Of a stretch of DNA of 64,000 bases, positions 8,032 through 16,576 are shown in pieces. The stretch spans positions 1 through 64,000 of the forward strand of contig JAYOIK010000012.1 of assembly GCA_038118725.1 (NCBI GenBank), written 5' to 3'. The notes below the pieces were generated by a model, which did not search any database, was not told the origin of the DNA, and saw nothing but the letters and a program-made list of their open reading frames with translations. How positions within the stretch are numbered: position 1 is the stretch's first letter; each line of letters begins with the position of its first letter. The translations under genes and the position numbers were made by a program. The stretch comes from JADHLJ01 sp038118725. Lineage in GTDB: Bacteria > Pseudomonadota > Alphaproteobacteria > Thalassobaculales > Thalassobaculaceae.

Positions 8032-8901
8032 ATGGCAGAGGCACGCAAGAAGCTGACAATCCCCGACTTGAAGGCCAAGAAAGAAGCGGGCGAACGGCTC
8101 GTCATGGTCGCGGTGGGAGAAGTCCTGAGCGCCGCCTGGGCGGAACGCGCCGGCATCGACATTCTCGGTATCGGCGACAGCTTGGGTATGACGCTCTACG
8201 GGCATGAGAACACGCTCGCCATCACGGTCGACCAGATGATCGAGCATACCCGCGCGGTACGCCGGGGCGCGCCGAACACCTTCGCTCTCAGCGCGATGCC
8301 CTATGGCTCCTACGCGACCAAGGACATCGCGGTGAGCAACGCCATTCGCATGATGAAGGAGAGCGGCGCCGACGCCCTCAAGCTGCAGGGCGGGCGCGAG
8401 ATCTTCGACATCATCAAGGCGGTTTCCGACGCCGGCGTGCCGGTGATGAGCCATGTCGGGCTGGTTCCCCATCACGTGCACAAGCATGGCGGTTTTCGCA
8501 TGCAGGGCCGCACGGCGGAGGCCGCGCTGACCATCATCGACAATGCCAAGGCGATCGAGGAGGCCGGCGCCATCGGCCTGGAGATCGAGGCGGTGCCCTA
8601 TGAAGTCGGCAAGGCCATCGACGAGGCGGTTTCGATCTTCACGTTTTCGATCGGAGCCGGGGCCGCCGGGACCTGTCAAATGCTGAACGGTTACGACCTC
8701 ATCGGCGCCTTCGATACCTTCAAGCCGAAATTTGCCAAGCGTTACGGGAATGTGGTTGAAGTCGCGGTCGAGGCGTTCAAGGCCTACGCGGCCGATGTGC
8801 GGTCCGGGGCGTTTCCGGATGATGATCACACCTACAAAATGAACGCGGATGAAGTCGCCAAGCTGAAACAGGCCTTGGTCAGTCAAGAGGAAGCGAAATG
8901 A
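8032..8901 (+). CDS. Ketopantoate hydroxymethyltransferase (PanB) paralogue
   Basis: A 289-residue TIM-barrel protein of the PanB family, in the PEP mutase/isocitrate lyase superfamily. It keeps IGDSLGMTLYGHENTL (metal ligand D49), HVGLVPHH and the EAVP segment with E186. As I recall the E. coli enzyme, its other metal-site residues are Asp in the ADLPF-like segment and Glu in KIEGG. Here these are A88 (SAMPYGSY) and Q119 (LKLQGG), and the later GIGAGxxxDGQ motif is SIGAGAAGTCQ. It is therefore probably not the pantothenate enzyme. The stop overlaps the CitE-like gene by four bases (ATGA), pointing to a shared catabolic role with a CoA ester or oxo acid. Confidence 0.8.
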   Translation: MAEARKKLTIPDLKAKKEAGERLVMVAVGEVLSAAWAERAGIDILGIGDSLGMTLYGHENTLAITVDQMIEHTRAVRRGAPNTFALSAMPYGSYATKDIAVSNAIRMMKESGADALKLQGGREIFDIIKAVSDAGVPVMSHVGLVPHHVHKHGGFRMQGRTAEAALTIIDNAKAIEEAGAIGLEIEAVPYEVGKAIDEAVSIFTFSIGAGAAGTCQMLNGYDLIGAFDTFKPKFAKRYGNVVEVAVEAFKAYAADVRSGAFPDDDHTYKMNADEVAKLKQALVSQEEAK

Positions 8902-9758
8902 GCACTGAACGTGTTGTCCGCCCCCGTCGCAGCTTTATCTTTTCGCCGGGCCTGAAGCCGGAGATGTTTCCCAAGGCCTTGGCCAGCGGCACGGATATCG
9001 TCTGTGTCGAGCTGGAGGACGGCATCGCGCCGAAGGACAAGGAGGCCGCCCGGCGCAACGCGATCGCGTTGTTCGCCGAACCCCAGGCCGATGACGGCGT
9101 GGAGCGGATCGTTCGGATCAATTGCCTGCGCGAGGCTTTCGGTCTCGCCGATGTGCAGGCCGTGCTCGCGACCGATACCCCGCCGCCGGCCCTGATGCTG
9201 CCGAAGGTGCGGACGGCCGATGAAGTGGTCTGGCTCGATAATCTGCTGACCGAGCGCGGGCATGACACCCGCCTGCACGTGATCATCGAGACCAACGCGG
9301 CATTGGAGGCGGTTTACGACATCGCTAAATCCAGCCCTCGGATCGATGCGCTGTTCTTCGGCGGTGTCGACATGGCGGCGGAACTACGCTGTAAGAACGC
9401 CTGGGAGCCGCTGCTCTACGCCCGCTCGCGGATTGTGCACGCCGCGGCCGGGCAGGGCCTCGACGTGATTGACGTGCCCTATCTCGATCTGGAAGACCCC
9501 GAGGGCATGCGCCGCGAGGCGGAACTTGTCCGTGATCTGGGCTTCAGCGGCAAGGGCTCGATCCATCCCAAGCAGATCGGCATTCTGAACGAGGTCTTCA
9601 CGCCAGACGAGGCTTCCATCGCCCATGCCCGACGGATCATCCAAGCCTTCAAGGAAGCCGATACCGGTCTTGTGGTGGTGGATGGCAAGCTGATCGAAAA
9701 ACCGGTGCTGCGCGACATGCACCGCATTATCTCGATCGCCGAACGGATCGCGGGTTAG
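8898..9758 (+). CDS. CitE-like HpcH/HpaI-family CoA-ester lyase
   Basis: A 286-residue member of the citrate lyase beta/malyl-CoA lyase family of Mg-dependent TIM barrels, which cleave or form C-C bonds next to a CoA thioester. Recognisable elements are RSFIFSPG near the N-terminus, the acidic VELEDGIAPKDKEAAR segment, the metal-site Glu in HVIIETNAAL and Asp in LFFGGVDMAAEL, and the late GKGSIHPKQI motif. It starts with ATG inside the stop of the PanB-like gene. No citrate lyase alpha or gamma subunit is present, so it is a stand-alone lyase, for example for a malyl-, citramalyl- or related CoA ester. A second family member lies at 40340-41245. Confidence 0.88.
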   Translation: MSTERVVRPRRSFIFSPGLKPEMFPKALASGTDIVCVELEDGIAPKDKEAARRNAIALFAEPQADDGVERIVRINCLREAFGLADVQAVLATDTPPPALMLPKVRTADEVVWLDNLLTERGHDTRLHVIIETNAALEAVYDIAKSSPRIDALFFGGVDMAAELRCKNAWEPLLYARSRIVHAAAGQGLDVIDVPYLDLEDPEGMRREAELVRDLGFSGKGSIHPKQIGILNEVFTPDEASIAHARRIIQAFKEADTGLVVVDGKLIEKPVLRDMHRIISIAERIAG

Positions 9759-9795
9759 CGCCGCGGAATGAACGCCTAATTCGAGGGATGTGACG

Positions 9796-11163
9796 ATGAA
9801 TACGGACAGCGCCGTGGCCTGTTGCGGGCCGGGTTATGCCTCGCCCGCCGAGGCGATGCAAGCGCCGCGTGAAAAGCTGCTCTATACGATCGCGATCTAT
9901 GTCGGCACGGGCATTCAAAAGCCGGATTACCTGGCGACCATCGACGCCGATCCCGATAGCCCGACCTATAGCCAGGTGATCAGCCGGCTGGAGATGCCGG
10001 GGATCGGCGACGAGCTTCACCACATGGGCTGGAACGCCTGTTCATCCTGTCATGGCGATGCCAGCAAGGAGCGGCGTTATCTGATCGTTCCGGGGGTGCG
10101 AAGCTCGAACCTTCATATCGTAGACTGCGTGACCGATCCGCGCAACCCGCGCCTGCACAAGGTGATCAAGGGCGACGAGATCAAGGCGCGCACCAACCTT
10201 TCCGCCCCGCACACGGTGCATTGCCTCGGCTCGGATATCATCATTTCCATGCTCGGCGACGCCAAGGGAAACGCCCCCGGCGGTTATCTGCACCTTAATG
10301 AGGATTTCGAGATCGTCGGGCGCTGGGAGAACTCGATGGGGGACATCAAGTTCTCCTACGATTTCTGGTATCAGCCGCGCCACAACGTCATGGTCACCAG
10401 TGAATGGGCGGCCCCGAACACTTTCATGCCGGGCTTTGATCTCGAGGAAGTCGGGCATCTCAAATACGGGCGCGAATTGCATCTCTGGGATTTCGAGAAG
10501 AAGGAACCCAAGCAGAGTTTCTATCTCGGCGAGGACGGCCTGATTCCGCTGGAGGTGCGCTTCCATCACGACCCGGCCTCCAGCCACGGCTTCGTCGGCG
10601 CAGCGTTGTCGGCCAATATCATTCACTGGTGGAAGGACGAGGCGGGCGAGTGGCAATGGGAGAAGATCGTCGATGTCGGGAACGAGCCGCACCCTGAATG
10701 GCCGATCCCCATTCCCGGCGTTATCTCGGTGATCCTGCTCTCCATGGATGACCGGTTTCTGTATCTCTGCAACTGGCTGCACGGCGACATCCGGCAATAC
10801 GACATCTCGGACCCGCATAACGCCAAGCTGACCGGACAGGTCTGGATGGGCGGGCTTTTGCAAAAAGCGCCGGTGGTGAACGGACGCGAGGTCGCTGGCG
10901 GCCCGCAGATGATCCAGCTCAGCCTCGACGGCAAGCGGCTCTATGTGACCACCTCGCTTTTCTCCACCTGGGATAATCAGTTCTACCCCGAGATCCGCAC
11001 CAAGGGCGGGGTGATGCTGATGGTCAATTGCGACTCCGAAAACGGCGGTATGGAAATCGATCCGAATTTCATCGTCGATTTCGGCCAGGAGCCGAACGGT
11101 CCGTCCCGCTGTCACGAAACCCGCTATCTGGGCGGCGATTGCACCAGCGACATCTGGCTATGA
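9796..11163 (+). CDS. Selenium-binding protein SBP56 / methanethiol oxidase-like protein
   Basis: A 455-residue protein of the SELENBP1/MtoX family of beta-propeller metalloproteins, some of which oxidise methanethiol to formaldehyde, H2S and H2O2. Family hallmarks are CCGPGYASPAEAM at the N-terminus, HHMGWNACSSCHGDASKERRYL (about residues 75-95), and several His residues in the propeller. ATG 9796 is chosen over GTG 9790 because GAGGG lies about eight bases ahead. No secretion signal is evident, unlike some bacterial MtoX proteins. The gene is 37 bases after the CitE-like gene, and its stop overlaps the ferredoxin start. The known mtoX partners (SCO1/SenC, MauG) are absent, so the physiological substrate may differ. 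Confidence 0.9.
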   Translation: MNTDSAVACCGPGYASPAEAMQAPREKLLYTIAIYVGTGIQKPDYLATIDADPDSPTYSQVISRLEMPGIGDELHHMGWNACSSCHGDASKERRYLIVPGVRSSNLHIVDCVTDPRNPRLHKVIKGDEIKARTNLSAPHTVHCLGSDIIISMLGDAKGNAPGGYLHLNEDFEIVGRWENSMGDIKFSYDFWYQPRHNVMVTSEWAAPNTFMPGFDLEEVGHLKYGRELHLWDFEKKEPKQSFYLGEDGLIPLEVRFHHDPASSHGFVGAALSANIIHWWKDEAGEWQWEKIVDVGNEPHPEWPIPIPGVISVILLSMDDRFLYLCNWLHGDIRQYDISDPHNAKLTGQVWMGGLLQKAPVVNGREVAGGPQMIQLSLDGKRLYVTTSLFSTWDNQFYPEIRTKGGVMLMVNCDSENGGMEIDPNFIVDFGQEPNGPSRCHETRYLGGDCTSDIWL

Positions 11164-11531
11164 GCGAGCGGGTGGTGACCCTCGCCAACCGGGCCGGCGC
11201 GACATTTAGGGTCAGCGCCCGACGCCCGCTCCTGGACAGCCTGCGGGAGCAGGGGGTGGATCTGCCCTATGGCTGCAAATACGGCGGCTGTATCACTTGC
11301 GCGGCCAAGCTGACCGCCGGCGAGATTGACCAGCGCGCCCAGAAGGCCTTGAACAACCGTCAGATCAACGACGGCTATGTGATCCTGTGCGTCGCTCGGC
11401 CGGTCACGGATTGCACTCTGGAGATCGGTGCCGAGAGTCACGACAAGCTCTATCGCAATCCGTTTCTCGACCCGCTCGCGCCGCACGAGTTGAAAGCCGA
11501 TATCGCCACGCCTCTCGAGGACACGCTATGA
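11160..11531 (+). CDS. [2Fe-2S] plant-type ferredoxin
   Basis: A 123-residue protein with the plant-type ferredoxin cluster ligands C39, C44, C47 (YGCKYGGCITC) and C77 (VILCVA). It starts at an ATG overlapping the stop of the SBP56-like gene (ATGA), and its own stop overlaps the next gene in the same way, so three genes are translationally coupled. It probably carries electrons to or from the SBP56-like protein or an enzyme of the same pathway. No reductase flavin domain is attached. The C-terminal 40 residues extend beyond the ferredoxin fold. Confidence 0.9.
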   Translation: MSERVVTLANRAGATFRVSARRPLLDSLREQGVDLPYGCKYGGCITCAAKLTAGEIDQRAQKALNNRQINDGYVILCVARPVTDCTLEIGAESHDKLYRNPFLDPLAPHELKADIATPLEDTL

Positions 11532-11986
11532 GCTACATGGACCATGACCAGGAATACGCGCCGGAATATCTGGCCGGCATTCTGAAATCCGTCAAAACCA
11601 TCGCCATGGTCGGCGCCAGCGCCGATCGGACGAAGTTTTCATACGGCGTGCTAAGGGTGCTGCACGAGACCGGCTATGACATGATCCCGGTCAACCCGAC
11701 CTTGGCGGGACAGGAAATCCGGGGGCTTCCAGTCTATCCGTCTCTCGCCTCGATAGACCGGCCAGTGGATATGGTCGAGGTGTTTCGCCGCCCAGAGGAT
11801 CTGCCGGAGATCGCGCGCGAGGCGGTGGCGATCGGCGCCAAGGTGTTGTGGGGCCAGATCGGCGTGCGAAATGACGAGGCCGCCCGCATCGCCGAGGACG
11901 CGGGCATGAAGGTGGTGATGAACCGCTGCCCCAAGATCGAGTTGTTCCGCCCGTTCTGGAAACCCCGGCTCAACCAGGAAATTTGA
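11528..11986 (+). CDS. CoA-binding domain protein (YccU-like)
   Basis: A 152-residue single CoA_binding domain with a Rossmann fold: KTIAMVGASADRTKFSYGV near residues 23-41, then PVNPTLAGQEIRGLPVYPSL, and the late segment VVMNRCPKIE. It resembles small YccU-type proteins that bind CoA or a nucleotide but lack the succinyl-CoA synthetase catalytic parts. It starts in the stop of the ferredoxin gene (ATGA) and ends seven bases before the end of the convergent amidohydrolase gene, closing the PanB-CitE-SBP56 operon. The role in this operon is not known. Confidence 0.88.
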   Translation: MSYMDHDQEYAPEYLAGILKSVKTIAMVGASADRTKFSYGVLRVLHETGYDMIPVNPTLAGQEIRGLPVYPSLASIDRPVDMVEVFRRPEDLPEIAREAVAIGAKVLWGQIGVRNDEAARIAEDAGMKVVMNRCPKIELFRPFWKPRLNQEI

Positions 11987-11992
11987 GTCCCG

Positions 11993-13255
11993 TCACGCGG
12001 CGATGGCGTCGGGGATGAACACCGAATCCGCGTCATGCCTGACGCCGGCCCTGAGACAGAAGGCCGGGCGCAACAGGCACTCGGCGGTCACCACGGCCCC
12101 ACTGTTGTCGGAAAGCTGGAAGCGTCCAGTTTCCATGCTCAGCACGCTGATATCCGCGATCATCCCGATCCCCAGGGTGCCGATCTGGTCTTCCATGCGC
12201 AGCATCTTGGCGGGGTTCGAGGTCACCATGGCGACGACCCGGTCGAGCGGCACACCGAGATGGATGAGTTCGGACATGGCGATGGTGAGATTGAACGGCG
12301 CGACCCCGAAGAACGGGTTTTCGCCTCGGATCTTGTCGTCTCCGGCATCCGGCACCGAGACATTGTAGCCATGCATGTCCGCGCCGAGCGTATCCGGGAT
12401 GATCCCGGCATCGATGATCCGCTTGGCCGCGTCGAAGCTGAAATGAGAGCCGTGCCCCACATCGACCAGCAAGCCGCGTTCGTCGATCGCTTGCTGGAGG
12501 ATCGGGTGTATCTCGCCGTTCTCGGAGACAAAGCCGCCGGGGTGCCGGGTGAACGGATGGGCCAGAATATCGCCTGGCTTCATGACCGGGATCAGTTCGC
12601 GGATCAGCTCGTCCGCGTCGGGAATGCGTCCTGAGTCATCCGTCGGCCAAAGCTGACCCAGATGGATATAGAGGGGCAGGTCGGTGGCGGTGGCGATCGC
12701 CTGGCCGAGCTTGATGACTTCCAGGCCCCAACGCGACTGGCCGCCGATCTCGGCATGGGCCTTGATGCCCTTCACCAAATCAAGGTTCTCCTTCGCGACC
12801 CGCACGGTGTGCTCGACATTGACGCCGGTCGGCCCATAGAGATCCGGGTAGAGATGCCCTTCCATGCCGCCGACCAGATAGGCGGAAATGAAGGCAAGGC
12901 AACGGCTGGCGGACGGCTCGGCGATGAAGTTTCTAAAGCCGCCGAAGGTCATGCAGCTCGGCCCGCCTTGGTCGATCAAGGTGGTGACGCCAGAGCGAAC
13001 ACCCACCAGGTCCGGCTCAAGTCCGAACTTGCCGGTGACGTGATGATAGACATGGGCATGAGTGTCGATCATGCCGGGGATGACCAGCTTACCCGACGCA
13101 TCGATGCGTTGAAGCGCCTTTACCTCCTTGAGGCTCGGTTCGACGGCGGCGATCCTGCCGTCCCGCACGCCCACGTCGTAGCGTCCGTCGAGCCCCGCCT
13201 TGGGATCGATCAGCCGACCGTTTTCGATTATGGTTTCCATCGCCGCGCCGCTCAT
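11993..13255 (-). CDS. Amidohydrolase/deacetylase-family metallohydrolase (dihydroorotase-like)
   Basis: A 420-residue amidohydrolase. The beta-sandwich start METIIENGRLIDPKAGLDG is followed by the first metal motif DTHAHVYHH. Further His ligands are plausible in LYIHLGQ and ILAHPFTRHPGG, with an Asp in TLGADMHGYN; the C-terminal end rebuilds the sandwich domain. It is closest in style to the dihydroorotase-like amidohydrolase/deacetylase family rather than true PyrC. ATG 13255 is chosen because a GGGGGAG site lies 8-14 bases upstream; an upstream in-frame ATG at 13354 has no support. It is divergent from the molybdenum hydroxylase operon, so the two may share control and substrate range. Confidence 0.85.
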   Translation of the reverse strand: MSGAAMETIIENGRLIDPKAGLDGRYDVGVRDGRIAAVEPSLKEVKALQRIDASGKLVIPGMIDTHAHVYHHVTGKFGLEPDLVGVRSGVTTLIDQGGPSCMTFGGFRNFIAEPSASRCLAFISAYLVGGMEGHLYPDLYGPTGVNVEHTVRVAKENLDLVKGIKAHAEIGGQSRWGLEVIKLGQAIATATDLPLYIHLGQLWPTDDSGRIPDADELIRELIPVMKPGDILAHPFTRHPGGFVSENGEIHPILQQAIDERGLLVDVGHGSHFSFDAAKRIIDAGIIPDTLGADMHGYNVSVPDAGDDKIRGENPFFGVAPFNLTIAMSELIHLGVPLDRVVAMVTSNPAKMLRMEDQIGTLGIGMIADISVLSMETGRFQLSDNSGAVVTAECLLRPAFCLRAGVRHDADSVFIPDAIAA

Positions 13256-13391
13256 CGATGCTCTCCCCCTGAGATGTCCAGACTCTTGATTAGTATGATC
13301 GCGCCGGCTCCGGAAAACAAAAGTTGTCTTGTGGGGTGATATGATCAGACTCATGGCCGGGATGGGTTAACGGGCCGGGGAGGGGCGACGA

Positions 13392-15764
13392 ATGGATGGC
13401 GACGTGAAGGCGCTCGGCGAAGGCGGCGGTTTTGGGATCGGGGCCCGGGCGACGCGGCGCGAGGATCATCGCTTGCTGCATGGCAAGGGCCGCTTCGTCG
13501 GCGATATCAGGCTGCATGGCATGCTGGAGATGGCATTCCTTCGCAGTCCGATCGCGCATGGCCATATCTCCGGCATCTCCAAACCCGACGATGCCGGGAC
13601 CCGTGTCTTCACCGCCCAGGACCTGGTGGGCGTGAACGGTATTCGCGCCGATTCCGGACTGCCGGGCTTCAAAAGCTCGACCCAGCCCATCCTCGCCGAC
13701 ACCAAGGTCCGCCATGTCGGCGAGCCGATCGCCGCGTGCCTTGCCGAGTCCCGCGCCAAGGCCGAGGATCTGGCGGAACTGGTGCGGGTCGACTTTGACG
13801 AAATCGCGGCGGTCCACGATTTGAGAAAGGCCCGTGACGCCTCGGCGCCGCTGTTGCACGACGACTGGGGCGAAAACGTTTTTCTAGAGAGCGCGGTTGA
13901 TATCGAGTTCGAGGCGGCGATCAAGGACGCGGCCTCCGTTGTCACAAGACAGTACCAGACAGCGCGGCAATGCATGGCGCCGATCGAGGGCAGGGGGTTG
14001 GTCGCGGTCTGGGATCGCACGCTTGAGGTGCTGACCCTGCATTCCGCGACCCAGATGCCCCATATCGTGCGAACCGGCCTCGCCGGGTGCCTGGGCCTTG
14101 ACCATGGACAGATCCGAGTGATCGCGCCGGATGTCGGCGGTGGCTTTGGCTATAAGGGGATCCTGCTGGCCGAAGAGGTTTGCGCCGGATTCCTGGCGAT
14201 GAAGCTGGACCGCCCGATCCGCTGGATCGAGGACCGTCGCGAGCACCTCACCGGTGGCGCCAATTGCCGCGAGCATTACTACGAGGTGACCGGATACGCG
14301 GCGGCGGATGGGGAACTGCTCGCCGTGGATTGCTCGGCGATCGTTGATGCCGGCGCCTATTCCGCCTACCCGTTTTCCGCCTGCCTGGAATCGGCCCAGG
14401 TCGCGAGCATTCTGCCGGGGCCGTACAAGATGCGCGGCTATCGCTGCAAGACTTGGTCGGTAGCGACCAACAAGCCGCCGATCCTGCCGTTTCGCGGGGT
14501 CGCGCGCACGGGTGTCTGCTTCGCCATGGAATCGATGATGGACGCGCTGGCCCGCGATCTCGGATTGACGCCCGAGGCGATCCGGCACCGCAATCTCGTC
14601 GAGGCGGGCGAGATGCCGTTCACCAATATCACCAACAAGTATTTCGACAGCGGCGATTATCAGGAGGCCCTGAGCCGGGCCGTCGCGGCGATCAACGTCG
14701 AAGGCATTCGCGCGGAGCAAAAGAGCCAGACCGAACGATCGCGGATCGGCGTCGGGCTCTCGGTCTTTTGCGAACAGGGGGCGCATGGCACCTCGGTCTA
14801 TCACGGCTGGGGCATCCCCATGGTCCCGGGTTTCGAGCAGGCGACGGCACGCCTAACGCCGGATGGTGGGCTGGAGTTGAGGGTCGGCGTGCACAGTCAT
14901 GGCCAAGGGCTTGAGACCAGCCTCGCGCAGATCGCCCATGACCGGCTCGGCATCGCGCCGGACAAGATCAAGCTGGTGCACGGCGATACCGCCTATACGC
15001 CGTATTCCACCGGAACCTGGGGCTCGCGCTGCATCGTCATGGCCGGCGGCGCGGTGGCCGCCGCTTGCGACGCGCTGGCGGAACGGATCAAGGGGATCGC
15101 CGGGCATCTGCTGCAGGGAGAGGCCGATGCCGTGACCCTGTCGGGTGGTCAGGCGATGATCGGCTCGGCCGCCGTCAGCGTCGAGGAGGTGGGACGGACC
15201 TGGTATCTGAAGCCACAGCTCTTGCCGGACAGTGTGGATCCGAGGGGCCTCGAAGTCACCGAGGGTTACAAGACGACCCAGGACACCGGAACCTTTTCCT
15301 ATGCCTGTCACGCGGTGAAGGTGCGTGTCGATCTGGATCTCGGGCATGTGGAGTTGATGGACTACGTGATCGTCGAGGACGCCGGGACCATGATCAATCC
15401 GGCGATTGTCGACGGACAGGTTCTCGGCGGCGCGGTGCAGGGCATCGGTACCGCCTTGCATGAGGAAATGCCCTTCGATGCCTCGGGACAGCCGCTGGCC
15501 TCGACCCTGGCGGACTATCACCTGCCGGTGGCCAGCGACATGCCGCCGATCCGCCTGATCCACATGGAGACCCCATCACCGCTTAGCCGTTTCGGCCAGA
15601 AGGGGATCGGCGAGAGCGGGGCCATCGGACCACCAGCCGCGATCGCCAACGCGGTCAACGACGCGCTCGCCGAGTTCGGCGCCGAGGTCACCCATGTGCC
15701 GATGACGCCGGAACGGGTGTTGGCCGCGCTGGCCGCCGCGCCTGGCGGGGGAGGCGTATCGTGA
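13392..15764 (+). CDS. Molybdopterin-binding large subunit, CO/xanthine dehydrogenase family (CoxL-like)
   Basis: A 790-residue aldehyde oxidase/xanthine dehydrogenase-type large subunit. It contains GIGARATRREDHRLLHGKG at the N-terminus, molybdopterin-contact segments such as GGGFGYKG and LPFRGVARTG, and the C-terminal catalytic Glu in GQKGIGESGAIGP. The CO-dehydrogenase active-site signature AYXCSFR is absent, so this is not form I CO dehydrogenase and the substrate is probably a heterocycle, aldehyde or acyl compound. The next gene begins at GTG within its stop, and the medium and small subunits follow in the order L-M-S. Confidence 0.9.
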   Translation: MDGDVKALGEGGGFGIGARATRREDHRLLHGKGRFVGDIRLHGMLEMAFLRSPIAHGHISGISKPDDAGTRVFTAQDLVGVNGIRADSGLPGFKSSTQPILADTKVRHVGEPIAACLAESRAKAEDLAELVRVDFDEIAAVHDLRKARDASAPLLHDDWGENVFLESAVDIEFEAAIKDAASVVTRQYQTARQCMAPIEGRGLVAVWDRTLEVLTLHSATQMPHIVRTGLAGCLGLDHGQIRVIAPDVGGGFGYKGILLAEEVCAGFLAMKLDRPIRWIEDRREHLTGGANCREHYYEVTGYAAADGELLAVDCSAIVDAGAYSAYPFSACLESAQVASILPGPYKMRGYRCKTWSVATNKPPILPFRGVARTGVCFAMESMMDALARDLGLTPEAIRHRNLVEAGEMPFTNITNKYFDSGDYQEALSRAVAAINVEGIRAEQKSQTERSRIGVGLSVFCEQGAHGTSVYHGWGIPMVPGFEQATARLTPDGGLELRVGVHSHGQGLETSLAQIAHDRLGIAPDKIKLVHGDTAYTPYSTGTWGSRCIVMAGGAVAAACDALAERIKGIAGHLLQGEADAVTLSGGQAMIGSAAVSVEEVGRTWYLKPQLLPDSVDPRGLEVTEGYKTTQDTGTFSYACHAVKVRVDLDLGHVELMDYVIVEDAGTMINPAIVDGQVLGGAVQGIGTALHEEMPFDASGQPLASTLADYHLPVASDMPPIRLIHMETPSPLSRFGQKGIGESGAIGPPAAIANAVNDALAEFGAEVTHVPMTPERVLAALAAAPGGGGVS

Positions 15765-16576
15765 AGCCCGTCGCCTTCGATCACCGTTTCCCGACCAGCC
15801 TGTCCGACGCGATCAAGGGGCTCGGAGTGGCGGGCACGTCCTTGGTCTCGGGAAATCAATCCCTCGGCCCGATGCTCAACCTGCGCCTCGCGCGTCCGGA
15901 AGCGCTGATCGATCTCGCCTCGCTCGACGATCTGCGCGCGGTCGAGGAAACCGACACCCATGTCAGGCTCGGCGCGCGGATCACCCATGCCGAGATCGAG
16001 GACGGCGAGGTCACGGACCCGACGGGTGGCTGGATGCGCGAGGCGGCGGGGCATATCGCTTATCGCGCGGTCAGAAACCGCGGCACGCTGGGCGGTAGTC
16101 TTTGTCACGCCGATCCCGCTGCTGATTGGGTGATCGTCATGACGACACTTGGCGCGACCGCGATCATCCAAGGACCGGCGGGAGAGCGCCGGGTACCGGT
16201 CGAGGAATTCGTCATCGGGCCCTACCTGACCGCTTTGGAGAGAGGCGAGATCCTAACCATGGTGGAGATCGCCAAGCCCGGTCCGGGCGCGCGGTGGGGC
16301 TATTGGAAATATGTTCGCCAAGTCGGCGATTTCGCGAAGGCAAGCGCGGCGGTCCATATCGACCCAAGCAAGGGTATCCGGCGCTGTGTCGTCGGCGCGC
16401 TGGGCCGCCAGCCCCTGGTGCTGTCCGATAGCGAGGCGATCCTTGATGGATGCATTTCCGCCGGCGCGGCGGTGCAAGCGGCGCTGCCGGAGCGGACGGT
16501 CTCTAGCTTGGCAATGCACGCGGTGGCGTTGGAGCGCGCGATCGCGCAAGCCAAAAGCGATGGCGAGGCATCATGA
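15761..16576 (+). CDS. FAD-binding medium subunit of molybdenum hydroxylase (CoxM-like)
   Basis: A 271-residue subunit of the CoxM/CutM family, carrying FAD between the iron-sulfur clusters and the quinone or acceptor. The N-terminal FAD-binding part contains LVSGNQSLGPMLNLRLARP, a variant of the usual AGGQSLxPxxxxR motif. The second part shows RNRGTLGGSLCHADPAADW, close to the family TxGG motif. The gene starts with GTG overlapping the large-subunit stop (GTGA), and its stop overlaps the small-subunit ATG, so the three chains are made in equal proportion. Confidence 0.9.
   Translation: MKPVAFDHRFPTSLSDAIKGLGVAGTSLVSGNQSLGPMLNLRLARPEALIDLASLDDLRAVEETDTHVRLGARITHAEIEDGEVTDPTGGWMREAAGHIAYRAVRNRGTLGGSLCHADPAADWVIVMTTLGATAIIQGPAGERRVPVEEFVIGPYLTALERGEILTMVEIAKPGPGARWGYWKYVRQVGDFAKASAAVHIDPSKGIRRCVVGALGRQPLVLSDSEAILDGCISAGAAVQAALPERTVSSLAMHAVALERAIAQAKSDGEAS

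Noticed and set aside
8032..8901. Calling the gene panB for pantothenate synthesis
   Set aside because: Metal-site residues differ, panC is absent and the partner is a CoA-ester lyase.
10042..11115. A 357-codon open frame antisense to the SBP56 gene
   Set aside because: Shadow of a strongly conserved gene; no recognisable domain.
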